Positions 26,601-34,436 are shown, counted from the first letter of the stretch. The stretch is 64,000 nt of DNA from Limnomonas spitsbergensis (GCA_037349105.1 JAYJMM010000017.1:186001-250000); one strand, 5' to 3'. The notes: generated by a model not told the origin, from the sequence alone. A program made the numbers and translations.

Positions 26601-29600
26601 CAAGAGTGTATTGCCTGCAAGAGTGTATTGCCTGCAAGAGTGTATTGCCTGCAAGAGTGTATTGCCTGCAATAGTGTATTGCCTGCAAGAGTGTATTGCC
26701 TGCAAGAGTGTATTGCCTGCAAGAGTGTATTGCCTGCAAGAGTGTATTGCATGCGTGACTGTATAGCCTGCGGTGTTAGTATTATCGAAGTGAGTGTATT
26801 GCCACAATGCGAGTATGGTCTGAGTGAGTGTATTGCCCTCAGCGTTTGTTTGTGGTCACAGCAGGCCACCTTCCCTCCTTTTGCTTGGACTTCACAAAGT
26901 ATGAGGCTGGCCGCCCAATCCTAGAAAACCTAAAACCCCAAAACAGAAAAACAGCCTGGGTGCACTTGTGGCCCTTGGGACAATTGGGAAAAGGCGAGCA
27001 GGAACAGGGAAAGCATACAACCACCTTAGTTGGAACGCCATACTCCCGCCATAAGCGGTCGTGCTGCTGCCTTGGGGGGCCGTAGTGCCGCCGTGGGGGG
27101 CCGTACTGCCGCCGTGGGGGGGGGTACTGCCACCGTACGGCCCCCCACTGAGCCAACGGGGACAAAACCTTGATTGGTGCACAGCCGGTGGCCATCACAG
27201 CAGGCAACTTGCTGCACCAGGCCCTCCAGCTGTAGGCCATATTGTAGCTGAAGTGTAGCTGAAGTACCTTTTACTTAAACAGCAGGCAACTTGCTGCACC
27301 AGGCCCTCCGGCCGTAAGCCATATTGTAGCTGAAGTGTAGCTGAAGTACCTTTTACTTAAACAGCAGGCAACTTGCTGCACCAGGCCCTCCGGCTGTAAG
27401 CCATATTGTAGCTGAAGTGTAGCTGAAGTACCTTTTACTTAAACAGCAGGCAACTTGCTGCACCAGGCCCTCCGGCTGTAAGCCATATTGTAGCTGAAGT
27501 GTAGCTGAAGTACCTTTTTCTTTAACAGCAGGCAACTTGCTGCACCAGGCCCTCCGGCTGTAAGCCATATTGTAGCTGAAGTGTAGCTGAAGTACCTTTT
27601 ACTTAAACAGCAGGCAACTTGCTGCACCAGGCCCTCCGGCTGTAGGCCGCATTGTAGCTGAAGTGTAGCTGAAGTACCTTTTACTTAAACAGCAGGCAAC
27701 TTGCTGCACCAGGCCCTCCGGCTGTAAGCCATATTGTAGCTGAAGTGTAGCTGAAGTACCTTTTACTTAAACAGCAGGCAACTTGCTGCACCAGGCCCTC
27801 CGGCTGTAAGCCATATTGTAGCTGAAGTGTAGCTGAAGTACCTTTTTCTTTAACAGCAGGCAACTTGCTGCACCAGGCCCTCCGGCTGTAAGCCATATTG
27901 TAGCTGAAGTGTAGCTGAAGTACCTTTTACTTAAACAGCAGGCACCTTGCTGCACCAGGCCCTCCAGCTGTAAGCCATATTGTAGCTGAAGTGTAGCTGA
28001 AGTACCTATTACTTAAACAGCAGGCAACTTGCTGCACCAGGCCCTCCGGCTGTAGGCCGCATTGTAGCTGAAGTGTAGCTGAAGTACCTTTTACTTAAAC
28101 AGCAGGCAACTTGCTGCACCAGGCCCTCCGGCCGTAAGCCATATTGTAGCTGAAGTGTAGCTGAAGTACCTTTTACTTAAACAGCAGGCAACTTGCTGCA
28201 CCAGGCCCTCCGGCCGTAAGCCATATTGTAGCTGAAGTGTAGCTGAAGTACCTTTTACTTAAACAGCAGGCAACTTGCTGCACCAGGCCCTCCGGCCGTA
28301 AGCCATATTGTAGCTGAAGTACCCTTAAGTCAATAGCATGCACCTTGCTGCACCAGGCCCTGCGGCCGTAGCTGAAGCGTAGCTGAATTGTAGCAGAATT
28401 GTACGTGAAGTGTACCTGAAGTGTAGCTGAAGTATACCTGAATTGTAGCTGAAGTGCAGCTGAAATACCCTTCAGTAAACGTCGGGCCTCTGCCACCATT
28501 AAGGGAGCGCCCGGGGACCTTGGCTGTCCAGGTCCCCTGGCCTCATCTGTCCAGACTAAGTTGTCCTCATCCCTTGAACCCACCAGTCCACGCTGCACTG
28601 TCTACTTCCCCTGACCCCATCAGTCCACACTTCGTTGGCCACCTCCCTCCCTCCCTCTGGAGTTCAAACCTTTTGACAACATCGGCCTTTGATCCACAAG
28701 TACACGCACTGTGCCACGCACAACGTGCACAGCAAGATCATATCTTACCTTTGCTGTCTAGGGTTGAGGGTTTAGGGTTAAGGGTTCCTAAAATTGATCA
28801 TGTCCACCCTTTTCTGTCTAGGGTTGCGGGTTTAGAGTTAAGTGTTCCTAAACTAAATCCACACCTAGATGCACCGCGCCGCGCACAATGTGCATCACAA
28901 TATCATGTTCGTCCTTTGCGGTCTAGGGTTTAGGGTTTCGGGTTTAAGGGTTTGAGGTCAAGGGTTTAGGGTTAATGGTTCCTAAGCTAAATCATGTCCA
29001 CCTATTGTTATCCACACTTTTGCCACCCTGAGGAACTAAATTCCTTCGACGTCATCCGCCCATTCTGCCCCTGGCCGCTTTGGATCACACTCTGTTGCCC
29101 ACACACACCTTACACCTCTGTCCCCCGTCCCATCGCTGAGGAGCCCAATCCCTCTGTCCCCATTGGTTCACACTTTACTGCCCACGCACACCCTACCCCT
29201 CTGCCCCCCTTTCCCCCCCTGAGGAGCTCGGTCCCTCTGACCCCATTGGTTCACACTTAGTTGCCCACACACACTTTGCCCCATACCCCCGTTGGGATTT
29301 AAAAACCTCGGACAACGTCACCCCCCCCCCCCCTCCCCAATGACCCCTGCAGGACCTGAATTCCTCTTTTATAATTCCTCCCGATTCACACTTTGTTGCC
29401 CCCAAACACACTGCCCCCCCCCTTCCTCCTTTCAGTTCAGGTCCTCGGACAGCATCATTCCACCCTACACCCTAAACCTTACAACCTAAACCCTAAGCCC
29501 TAAACCCTGACCCCCTGCAGGATCATAACTCCTATTACGATATTTCCTCCCGGTGCACACTTTGTTGCCCCCAAACACCGTGTGCCTCCCTGCCCCCTTG

Positions 29601-31517
29601 ATGAGCCAAATATCTCGACCAACATCAGCCCTCCCCCCCCTCCCCTCTGTCCCATTTAACACTCATCCCGCTCTGGTTCACACTTTGATGGCCACACACA
29701 CACTGCCCCCCTGCCCCCTGCCCCCTCTTAGGAGTGCAGTTCCTGGGAAACCTTCAGTCCACCTTCAACCTCTTAGGAGTGCAGTTCCTCTGATACCTTC
29801 AGTTCAAAATTTGCTGCCCACATCCTCTACCCCCCTGCCCCCTGCCCCCCTTAGGAATTTAAACCCTCAGACAGTGTGAGCCTCATCATACACACCTACA
29901 CCTACCCCGGCATGCACTACGGGCGCCACGAACTCATGACCACGTTCTACGACTTCCTTCGGGAAGAGGGTCTCACGACAAAGTCTTTCAGCTATGGGAG
30001 CCAGACCAAGCAGGACGGGTTGCCTCACTTTGATGTGATCGGAAAGCACATGAGCATGGTGGAGCTGATTCGCCTGTATCGGTGAGGGAGGGGCGGGCAT
30101 GGTGGAGCTGATTAAATGGTATCGGTGAGGGAGGGGCGGGCATGGTAAAGCTGATGAAATGGTATCGGTGAGGGAGGGGCGGGCATGGTGGAGCTGATGA
30201 AATGGTATCGGTGAGGAAGGGGCGGGCATGGTGGAGCTGATTAAATGGTATCGGTGAGGAAGGGGCGGGCATGGTGGAGCTGATGAAATGGTATCGGTGA
30301 GGAAGGGGCGGGCATGGTGGAGCTGATGAAATGGTATCGGTGAGGGAGGGGCGGGCATGGTGGAGCTGATTAAATGGTATCGGTGAGGAAGGGGCGGGCA
30401 TGGTGGAGCTGATGAAATGGTATCGGTGAGGGAGGGGCGGGCATGGTGGAGCTGATTAAATGGTATAGGTGAGGGAGGGGCGGGCATGGTGGGGCTGATT
30501 AAATGGTATCGGTGAGGAAGGGGCGGGCATGGTGGGGCTGATGAAATGGTATCGGTGAGGAAGGGGCGGGCATGGTGGGGCTGATGAAATGGTATCGGTG
30601 AGGGAGGGGCGGGCATGGTGGAGCTGATTAAATGGTATCGGTGAGGAAGGGGCGGGCATGGTGGGGCTGATTAAATGGTATCGGTGAGGAAGGGGCGGGC
30701 ATGGTGGGGCTGATTAAATGGTATCGGTGAGGAAGGGGCGGGCATGGTGGAGCTGATGAAATTGTATCGGTGAGGGAGGGGCGGGCATGGTGGGGCTGAT
30801 TAAATGGTATAGGTGAGGGAGGGGCGGGCATGGTGGGGCTGATGAAATGGTATCGGTGAGGGAGGGGCGGGCGGGGTGGGCCTCATACACTTGCATAGGT
30901 GGGGGGAGGGGAGGGGGCGGGCGTGGGGGGGATGATATGCTGGTGTTGGTGAGGGACATGTTTGTATTGCCCTCTCGAGGCCAGGGCTGGGGCCTGCCAT
31001 GTATGGAGGCCATGTGCATGGGCCTACCACCCATTCTTCCCACACCCCTTACACCCCCTGCAGATCTGTGGACGCCTTTGTCATGCCCTCCCGCGGCGAG
31101 GGCTGGGGCCTGCCGTATATGGAGGCCATGAGCATGGGCCTGCCCGTGATTGCGACCAATTGGAGTCGGATGACCGAGTTTATCCACGACGAGGTGGCGC
31201 TCCCGATTGGCTTCAGGGTGGAGCCTATGAGGGAGGCGGATCCCTGGTTTGCAGGGGGCAACTGGGCGATCGCGGACATCGATGACTTGAGGGTGGGTCG
31301 AAAGGGCTGCTGAAATCTTGACCCTGAACGTTCCTTGTGGTTCGAGTGGGCTAAACCCTTGACTCATTAAGTTGCTTGTAAGATTCAGATCTGCTGTTGT
31401 GTCGCCTGTTTGAAGTGGTGTACAGGGGGGAACTGGGCAATTGCGGCCATCGAGCTATTCCAGGACCAGGATGTGAAGGAGGCGCTGGGCGCCTGGGTGC
31501 GTGCCTCCATCTATCTA

Positions 31518-31557
<40 letters not shown>

Positions 31558-32333
31558 TATGTACCCCCACCCTGAAAGCAAAGGCCCTTTGTCCACGTCT
31601 TTCCCCTGCTCTACCTGGGAAACACAGGCCAAGATAAGGCAACTGGTCCTGGGCCCATATTTCAGCAGGGCGCCAAGGTGTGCGCCTCCATCTATTGAAA
31701 AAAGCACCAATATATTCCCCAGCCCTGAATCTTAGCCCTGCGCCTTGAATTTTCCTCTGCTCTGCCCTGGGATGCTCAGGCCAAGATGAGGCAGCTGGTC
31801 CACGACCCCAAGGCTGGCAGGCTGCTGGGTGCTAATGCCTCTTTCTTTTGAGACGCCCCCCTCATGTTCCTCTACCCTCAAATTTTAACCTGCACCCATT
31901 ACTCCCCCTGATCTGTTGTCGCGTCCAGGCCAAGATGAGGCAGCTGGTCCAGGACCCCGAGGCGGGCAAGACGCTAGGCATCAAGGCGCCTCTGATCTAT
32001 CTATCAAGATACACACCCGTATTGTGTATGACAGTATGAGATACGCACCCATATGTTCCCCAGCCCCAAAATTTAAGCCCTCCACCTTTTAACCTGTATG
32101 TTCCCCTGGGCGCTCAGGCCAAAATGAGGCAGCTGGTCCAGGACCCCGAGGCCGGCAGGGCGCTAGGCGCCAAGGCGCGTGCATCCATCATTGAGTCTTT
32201 TGATAACGAGGTGGTCGGACGCATCATCATTAAACGCATCCAGACCATCCAGGCAAAGCTCAAGACGGGCCTGCCACGTCCCCGGCATACCGTGGACGTG
32301 CACTCAGACCCCGCACTCAGTACAGACCTGCAG
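8278..32333 (+). CDS. type II membrane LamG-GT2-GT4 glycosyltransferase, copy 1 (13 exons)
   Basis: Thirteen exons (8278-8693, 9224-9495, 10349-10505, 12094-12277, 19475-20259, 20556-20697, 21856-22193, 22748-22925, 24096-24193, 25361-25436, 29855-30081, 31064-31292, 32118-32333) join in phase to 1106 codons without a stop. The order is short basic N-terminus and signal anchor (about 16-33), luminal stem, LamG jelly roll (138-363), GT2-like domain (416-652) and GT4 domain (653-1106) with the EX7E glutamates E970 and E978. A type II anchor with luminal transferases suggests a Golgi enzyme acting on glycoprotein or polysaccharide; donor and acceptor are unknown. Exons 14-16, found after copy 2, are missing here, so the transcript must end early or splice across copy 2. 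Domain names come from motif reading; no search was run. Confidence 0.8.
8694..9223. other. copy 1 intron 1 with GTATCG element
   Basis: The 530-base intron contains, at 9005-9165, two diverged copies of ACAATCCGGCTGAAC followed by GTGCCGTATCGAGCC-like words. These are the reverse complement of the 20-bp unit that fills intron 4. Nothing else is recognised. Confidence 0.7.
9224..9495 (+). CDS. copy 1 exon 2: first half of LamG domain
   Basis: Across the splice the peptide reads GFSIEAWVHIDDSF, the standard opening strand of LamG/concanavalin-like domains (F-T/S-x-E-A-W-V). It continues to GCSSTPG. The acceptor is GTGCAG and the donor is CCAG|GTGGG; it is entered in phase 2 and left in phase 1. 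Confidence 0.85.
9796..10345. repeat. exon 3 acceptor echoes, about 101-bp units (copy 1)
   Basis: The pyrimidine tract, CACAG acceptor and first bases of exon 3 (GCTGCATGGCCTTCACGATG) recur at about 9841, 9941, 10045, 10145 and 10245 ahead of the true site at 10348. Each unit departs from exon sequence after AAGATCCACTTT, and the exon frame then meets a stop within a few codons, so use of an echo would truncate the protein. This is intron 2. Confidence 0.9.
10349..10505 (+). CDS. copy 1 exon 3: LamG middle
   Basis: Of the six near-identical acceptor copies, only this last one leads into a long open exon (CMAFTMDLRSKEVWLCSWVH...). It ends in GAATG before GTGAGG, phase 2. It supplies middle strands of the LamG domain. 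Confidence 0.8.
10474..10905. repeat. exon 3 donor echoes, about 126-bp units (copy 1)
   Basis: The end of exon 3 (GAGCGCTCCATCCCCACGAA then TGAATGGTGAGG) recurs at about 10606, 10731 and, more diverged, 10870 inside intron 3. The second echo has lost the GTGAGG donor (TGGAAAAGG), while the third keeps TGGTGAGG. This is a tandem duplication that straddles the exon-intron border. Confidence 0.85.
11040..11790. repeat. 121-bp array in intron 3 (copy 1, about 6 units)
   Basis: GGACGGGGTACAGAAGATGA recurs about every 121 bases from 11132 to 11735. Copy 2 keeps only about two units. The minus-strand open frames (up to 232 codons) are repeat by-products. Confidence 0.9.
12094..12277 (+). CDS. copy 1 exon 4: LamG core
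   Basis: The exon reads HHMAGTVDLELNISKLYVDG after a split tryptophan codon. This matches the conserved W-h-H-x-A-G/V-T-x-D ... L-Y-V-D-G core of LamG domains. It ends GGCAAG|GTACGT in phase 0. Confidence 0.9.
12378..18792. repeat. 20-bp minisatellite, about 320 units, intron 4 (copy 1)
   Basis: The unit TGGCTCGATACGGCACAATA repeats almost without interruption for 6.4 kb. Variants are mainly TACGG/TATGG, CTCGA/CTTGA/CTCAA and TGGC/TAGC. Larger blocks are duplicated: the marker GGATCCGGCGGCACAATA occurs near 14735, 16655 and 18198. Long minus-strand frames (up to 957 codons) arise because 20-bp units cycle through the frames without stops; they are not genes. The array sits in the intron between exons 4 and 5 and copy 2 has only about 13 units. 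Confidence 0.95.
18793..19474. other. end of intron 4 (copy 1)
   Basis: Unique sequence with no exon evidence. It ends in a CCCTCAACCCC/TATAAACCC-rich stretch and the acceptor GGATTGCAG. The array is bounded on this side by GGTTCGGCCGGATTGTGC, the edge of a dispersed element seen elsewhere. Confidence 0.6.
19475..20259 (+). CDS. copy 1 exon 5: end of LamG and GT2-like domain
   Basis: The largest exon, 785 bases. VGNVRVWTKALSQVDVFHRM (344-363) is the closing LamG strand. After an acidic linker, NVLVVVPLELRDLPLVDRF (416 on) starts a GT2-type Rossmann fold. The later segment GAVHAVVLNPSGTIKHLGYA and then VLGVPGAACLSYMIR match the second half of GT2 rhamnosyltransferase-like folds. The usual nucleotide-sugar aspartates are not evident: VTSVTVRP stands where an NPDT-like motif is expected. 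The domain may be inactive or very divergent. Ends in phase 2. Confidence 0.8.
20258..20343. repeat. exon 5 donor echoes, 23-bp units (copy 1)
   Basis: CAG|GTATGACTCTAGGTATGGCT repeats about 3.5 times, so the authentic donor at 20260 is followed by further identical CAG|GTATGA sites every 23 bases. Copy 2 has two such sites. Confidence 0.85.
20556..20697 (+). CDS. copy 1 exon 6: end of GT2-like domain
   Basis: After the split arginine the peptide is SDRLKHVGRALEMELG and later SLELNASGFGTVTSQKSVFF. This fits the R-x-x-x-L-x-x-V-G and G-(F/Y)-x-V end region of GT2 proteins, but the expected acidic motif between them is replaced by TTCMAMS. Ends in CACAG|GTGTGG in phase 0. Confidence 0.75.
20846..21022. 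repeat. GGGGTCTTGG short tandem array, intron 6 (copy 1)
   Basis: Words of 9-19 bases (GGGGTCTTGGCGTCTTGG) repeat over 180 bases, giving G-rich runs on the plus strand. Copy 2 has a slightly shorter version at 41236-41396. Confidence 0.85.
21023..21855. other. rest of intron 6 (copy 1)
   Basis: No exon seen. From 21470 to 21575 the motif ATGTAGCTGAA / ATGTAGCCGAA repeats about every 11-22 bases, and CCCTAAACCCT telomere-like words follow before the acceptor. Confidence 0.5.
21856..22193 (+). CDS. copy 1 exon 7: start of first GT4 domain
   Basis: The 338-base exon encodes residues 653-764, including PPAAFFEAWGKQMDSM and IERLRHLSVYLPSDIMIYHR. This is the N-terminal Rossmann half of a GT4 enzyme. 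The acceptor is ATCTCAG, the donor CACAG|GTGAAG, phase 2. Confidence 0.8.
22194..22747. other. intron 7 (copy 1)
   Basis: No exon seen. There are scattered TAGCTGAATTT motifs near 22470-22510 and three spaced CAGTGATTTCC words near 22670-22725. Confidence 0.5.
22748..22925 (+). CDS. copy 1 exon 8: GT4 inter-domain region
   Basis: The peptide DYRQIGQWAWPPGNTSSYL then LDRIHVQWEEQIKHQLQEVW and VPSKWFG matches the GT4 segment in which a tracked residue (D-x-I-x-V) leads to W-V-P-S-x-(F/W). Entered in phase 2, left in phase 0 at CTGCAG|GTGAGA. Confidence 0.8.
22965..23550. repeat. exon 8 donor echoes in intron 8 (copy 1, four)
   Basis: The second half of exon 8 (CTGGACCGCATCCACGTGCA to GCCCTGCAG|GTGAGACTGG) recurs at about 22974, 23117, 23321 and 23460 with increasing divergence. 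Most copies keep an open frame and the donor but lack an acceptor. Copy 2 has five. Confidence 0.9.
23634..23776. repeat. GGATCT hexanucleotide repeat, intron 8 (copy 1)
   Basis: About 23 units of GGATCT with a few GGATAT variants. It appears to have grown from the GATCTAGATCTGG tail that follows each exon 8 echo. Copy 2 has only a handful of units at 44185-44222. Confidence 0.95.
24096..24193 (+). CDS. copy 1 exon 9: GT4 linker to second Rossmann half
   Basis: GVPDENIVVIPESIDTSLFD matches the classic GT4 G-V-P-x-x-K/N-I-x-V-I-P-x-G/S-I-D-T-x-x-F sequence. The acceptor follows a run of 16 C; the donor is AAAG|GTAGGG, phase 2. Confidence 0.9.
24258..24662. repeat. 45-47-bp array, intron 9 (copy 1, nine units)
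   Basis: TGTCACCATTGGGCATAGTT with TTCTTCCTCGGTGGCTCAGC repeats nine times, some units with an extra CCGG. Copy 2 has one unit at about 44703-44750, so this is a recent expansion. Confidence 0.95.
24663..25360. repeat. rest of intron 9 with GTAGCTGAA repeats (copy 1)
   Basis: From 24985 to 25140, TGTAGCTGAATTGTAGCTGA and TGCTTGCCACCATGATG alternate in a loose 40-bp pattern. The remainder is unique and without exon evidence until the acceptor TTTGCAG. Confidence 0.6.
25361..25436 (+). CDS. copy 1 exon 10: GT4 donor-site loop
   Basis: A 76-base exon encoding NYTFLSVFKLEDRKGWRELL then KAYAT. It matches the GT4 F-L-S-x-F-x-x-E-x-R-K-G-x-x-x-L-L-x-A-Y segment, with R870 and K871 in the position of the phosphate-binding basic residues. 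Ends in phase 0 at GCTACG|GTACGT. Confidence 0.9.
25475..26755. repeat. 17-bp minisatellite, about 75 units, intron 10 (copy 1)
   Basis: GAGTGTATTGCCTGCAA repeats with single-base variants (GCATGCAA, GTCTGCAA, ATAGTG). All six frames stay open for hundreds of codons, so overlapping 300-500-codon frames appear on both strands; none is a gene. Copy 2 has about 18 units of a CTGGAA-rich form at 45855-46170. Confidence 0.95.
26756..27179. repeat. intron 10 middle (copy 1)
   Basis: Mostly unique, with a short run of CCGTACTGCCGCCGTGGGGG-like units at 27060-27130. No exon evidence. Confidence 0.6.
27180..28340. repeat. 82-bp array, about 14 units, intron 10 (copy 1)
   Basis: CAGCAGGCAACTTGCTGCAC starts units at 27198, 27280, 27362 and onward, an 82-base period. 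Each unit also holds two GTAGCTGAAGT words. Copy 2 has one unit (46636-46720). Confidence 0.95.
28341..29854. other. end of intron 10 (copy 1)
   Basis: No exon seen. 28750-28990 holds GGTTTAGGGTTAAGGGTTCC telomere-like words, and 29000-29830 holds a loose C-rich repeat around GGTTCACACTTTGTTGCCCA. It ends in a long pyrimidine tract and the acceptor CCCTTAG. Confidence 0.6.
29855..30081 (+). CDS. copy 1 exon 11: GT4 second half
   Basis: EFKPSDSVSLIIHTYTYPG to GLPHFDVIGKHMSMVELIRL forms the GT4 stretch that runs into the L-Y-R-x-A/V-D motif, completed by exon 12. Ends TATCG|GTGAGG in phase 2. Confidence 0.9.
30060..30885. repeat. exon 11 donor echoes, 43-bp units, about 18 (copy 1)
   Basis: The end of exon 11 with its donor (GAGCTGATTNNNNTGTATCG|GTGAGG) is followed by about 18 units of 43 bases, most reading GAGCTGATTAAATGGTATCG|GTGAGG. 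Nearly every unit therefore has a consensus-like donor. Minus-strand proline-rich frames are by-products. Confidence 0.95.
30950..31030 (+). pseudogene. partial copy of exon 12 inside intron 11 (copy 1)
   Basis: The stretch translates as DMFVLPSRGQGWGLPCMEAM, clearly a copy of exon 12 (DAFVMPSRGEGWGLPYMEAM). The first catalytic-motif glutamate is glutamine and no acceptor is conserved. A GGTGAGGG precedes it, linking it to the 43-bp array. Confidence 0.85.
31064..31292 (+). CDS. copy 1 exon 12: GT4 catalytic EX7E motif
   Basis: SVDAFVMPSRGEGWGLPYME holds the retaining-GT4 EX7E motif (E970, E978), followed by MGLPVIATNWSRMTEFI. The family normally has S-G at the position read here as S-R (NWSRM), and copy 2 keeps glycine. 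Acceptor CTGCAG, donor TTGAGG|GTGGGT, phase 0. Confidence 0.9.
31421..32010. repeat. exon 12 and exon 13 echoes in intron 12 (copy 1)
   Basis: A partial copy of the end of exon 12 (GGGGGGAACTGGGCAATTGC) lies near 31421. Four diverged copies of the start of exon 13 follow at about 31466, 31630, 31780 and 31928 (GGCCAAGATGAGGCAGCTGG); the last three keep the CAG acceptor. Each breaks off after about 70-80 bases. A CA microsatellite at 31518-31553 follows the first. Confidence 0.9.
32118..32333 (+). CDS. copy 1 exon 13: end of first GT4 domain
   Basis: AKMRQLVQDPEAGRALGAKA then RASIIESFDNEVVGRIIIKR is the standard GT4 C-terminal helix region. The exon ends ALSTDLQ at CTGCAG|GTGCGC, phase 0. Of the repeated acceptors in intron 12, only this one leads into an open exon of full length. 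Confidence 0.9.
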
Positions 32334-32424
32334 GTGCGCATGGGTTACGCATGGGTTAGGCTTTGGTAACAGGCTTCTTATACCCTCAGGTTTGCCTCTA
32401 AACCTAAACCCTAAACCTAAACCC

Positions 32425-32450
32425 CGCACTCAGTACAGATCTGCAGGTAC
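32425..32450. repeat. exon 13 donor echo (copy 1)
   Basis: CCCGCACTCAGTACAGATCT then GCAG|GTACGC copies the last 24 bases and donor of exon 13, 92 bases downstream of the true site. Copy 2 has the same at about 51749-51774. Confidence 0.85.
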
Positions 32451-32689
32451 GCATTGGTGACAGGATTCTCATACCCTCAGGTCTGCCTCCAACCCTGAAC
32501 CTTAAACCCTACACCATTAACCTAAAACCCTTCAGGCTTCTTATACCTGCAGGTATGCATGGTATACGTAGAGGGGCAAGAACTCCCTTATCAGATGGGA
32601 CCTTTTGGCGCTTGCAATGAAGACTAGCAGGCATATCTCCAGTGCAGGTACTCCCCACACCTCTTGACTTTAGGCTAGGTATTCAGTAC

Positions 32690-32815
32690 ATGGTGGTACA
32701 ATCCGGCAAAACCTGTGCCGTATCGAGCCGTATCGTGCTGTATCGTGGCACTTCGGTAGTGCAATCCGGCTGAACCTAGGCCGTATCATGCGGTATTTTG
32801 CCACCATGACTCAGA
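32690..32815. repeat. dispersed GTATCG element (copy 1)
   Basis: ACAATCCGGCAAAACC, GTGCCGTATCGAGCCGTATC and a CCACCATG end match the reverse complement of the sequence that bounds and fills the 20-bp array of intron 4. Copy 2 has it at 52012-52130. Confidence 0.7.
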
Positions 32816-33127
32816 AGGAGGGGGCTGCAAGGGAGGCACGGTGAAATCAACCGTCTCCTTGTTGTATCTCAATTATCAAGCTTTCTCAGAGGGGCCGGTG
32901 CTGGTTCCCTCCGAGCTGCCTCTGAACCTGCACTTCCTCCCTGCAGCTTACTGGCACATCCATGCCTCAACCCTCACCCCTTGAACCACATTTCCATTTT
33001 GAGGCTATCTAAACGAAAGAGGGGTTTCCCTCTGCACTGCCTCTGCGCCTGCAATCATAAACCCTAAACCCACGTACTCCTTCAGCCTGCTTGCACATCC
33101 TGGCCTCAAACCCTACCCTAGCCCCAT

Positions 33128-33949
33128 AGGCCCGCATCGATTATGACAAGACGCCTTTCAAGGCTTAACCCTTAACCCTGAACCCTCACCCTGTCCCCAC
33201 AGGCCTGCATCACTTATGTTAAGCCACCCTTAACCCCTTGACCCTAAACCCTAAACCCCCACCCTGTCGCCACAGGCCCGCATCACTTATGACAAGAAGC
33301 CCTTTAAGCCTTAACCTTAACCCCTTGAACCTGAACCTTCACCCTGTCCTCACAGGCCTGCATCGCTTATGACAAGTCACCCTTTAAGCCTGAACCCTTA
33401 GGCCTAAACCCTCACCCTGTCGCCACAGGCCCGCATCACTTATGACAAGACTCAGAATCTAGGCATTCTGAGGCGCCGGTATCGTTTGCCTTTCCAGGCT
33501 TTTTTTTTGTCCTTTTGTTGTTGTTGTTGTTGTTGTCGTTGTTGTTGTTTGCCCCCTTTTTAGTTTCTTCTCTTCTCCCTTCTGATCAGTGGGGCGCCCT
33601 CGCGGCCAAGCAGGGGTGGGACACGCTTGCTTTTCTGGAGTGTTCCTTTCTTAGAGGCTTTGTTGAGGGGGCTGGTCTCTAGCGGAACTCAGGTGTTGGA
33701 CTTGGTTTTCTTTGCCTTCCCGGCCTCTCCTTTAGTTCCTTCCCCCCTCTCTTCCTTTTAGTTCCTCCTTTACTCCCTTAGTCCCTTCTGAACAGTTGGG
33801 CGCCCACGCGGCCGAGCTTTGACCGGGCCCAGAGGTGTAACGTCATTGACTTATCACAAGATGCCCTTAAAGCCTAAAGCCTAAACCCTAAACCCTTACC
33901 CTATCACCACAGGCCTGCATCACTTATGACCAGACGCCCTTTAAGCTTT
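33128..33949. repeat. exon 14 acceptor echoes (copy 1, six)
   Basis: CACAG|GCCCGCATCACTTATGAC-like copies of the start of exon 14 begin at 33130, 33203, 33276, 33357, 33429 and 33913. The first three run about 12 codons and then meet an in-frame stop. No full exon 14 exists in copy 1. A GTT repeat lies at about 33516-33550. Confidence 0.9.
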
Positions 33950-34435
33950 ATACGATCCACGCAAGCACGCTAAAATAAACACTGATGACCATGCATGCAT
34001 ACACGCAACTAAGCTACAGCATGCATGCATGCAAAAATGTGTAGCCTTGCCTAGAGGCCTCCCATTTGATTACCGTACTGCTACCTTCAATTGGACGTCC
34101 AACTTTGGGGGTAGCAACCGCCAATAGTTGCACCATCGATGTAGGGGTGTGCGCGAACCCCCAAGTCGAATCACCACCCATTTCCAGCCCAGTGTGGGGT
34201 TTCAGTGACACCCCGCCGACACTCTCCTGCTCTGTCTAAAAACGAGTTTTTCACTATAGAGGGCTCCAACTCTTTGGCCTTACGGTACAGCCGGAAAAAC
34301 ATAAGATGTTTTGAGTGTATTTAAGTCTTTTTGTGTGCAGTATAGGCCTAACGCTAGGCCTGGGGTGCTGGAGTAGCTGGAGGGGAGGGGGGGTCTGATG
34401 TTTTGCTTGGGGTCTACTCTGAGGATTCTGCTGTG
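33950..34435. other. junction between duplicate copies
   Basis: These 486 bases match neither the sequence upstream of copy 1 nor that downstream of copy 2. They include GCATGCATGCA words and two short minus-strand frames of no recognised family. I regard it as filler or inserted sequence at the breakpoint. Confidence 0.6.
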
Positions 34436-34436
34436 C

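Larger units (their letters stand above)
7737..33949. repeat. tandem segmental duplication, copy 1 (26.2 kb)
   Basis: From CTTTTAAGTTCCC at 7737 to AGCTTT at 33949 the sequence aligns in order with 34436-53264. All 13 exons have the same length in both copies and their encoded peptides differ at about two dozen positions. The 7.4-kb size difference comes almost entirely from intron arrays. The 5' edge lies inside the minus-strand proline-rich exon and the 3' edge lies just before exon 14. Confidence 0.95.

Noticed and set aside
25364..26924. Frames of 300-500 codons on both strands over the 17-bp array
   Set aside because: All frames are open at once and the peptides are pure repeats; an intron explains the region.
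29867..30831. Minus-strand proline-rich protein (PPLPHRYH repeats)
   Set aside because: It is the reverse of the 43-bp donor array; frames shift with the unit and no exon borders are present.
31518..31553. CA run as a functional splice enhancer
   Set aside because: A plain microsatellite of different length in the two copies; nothing in the sequence shows a role.
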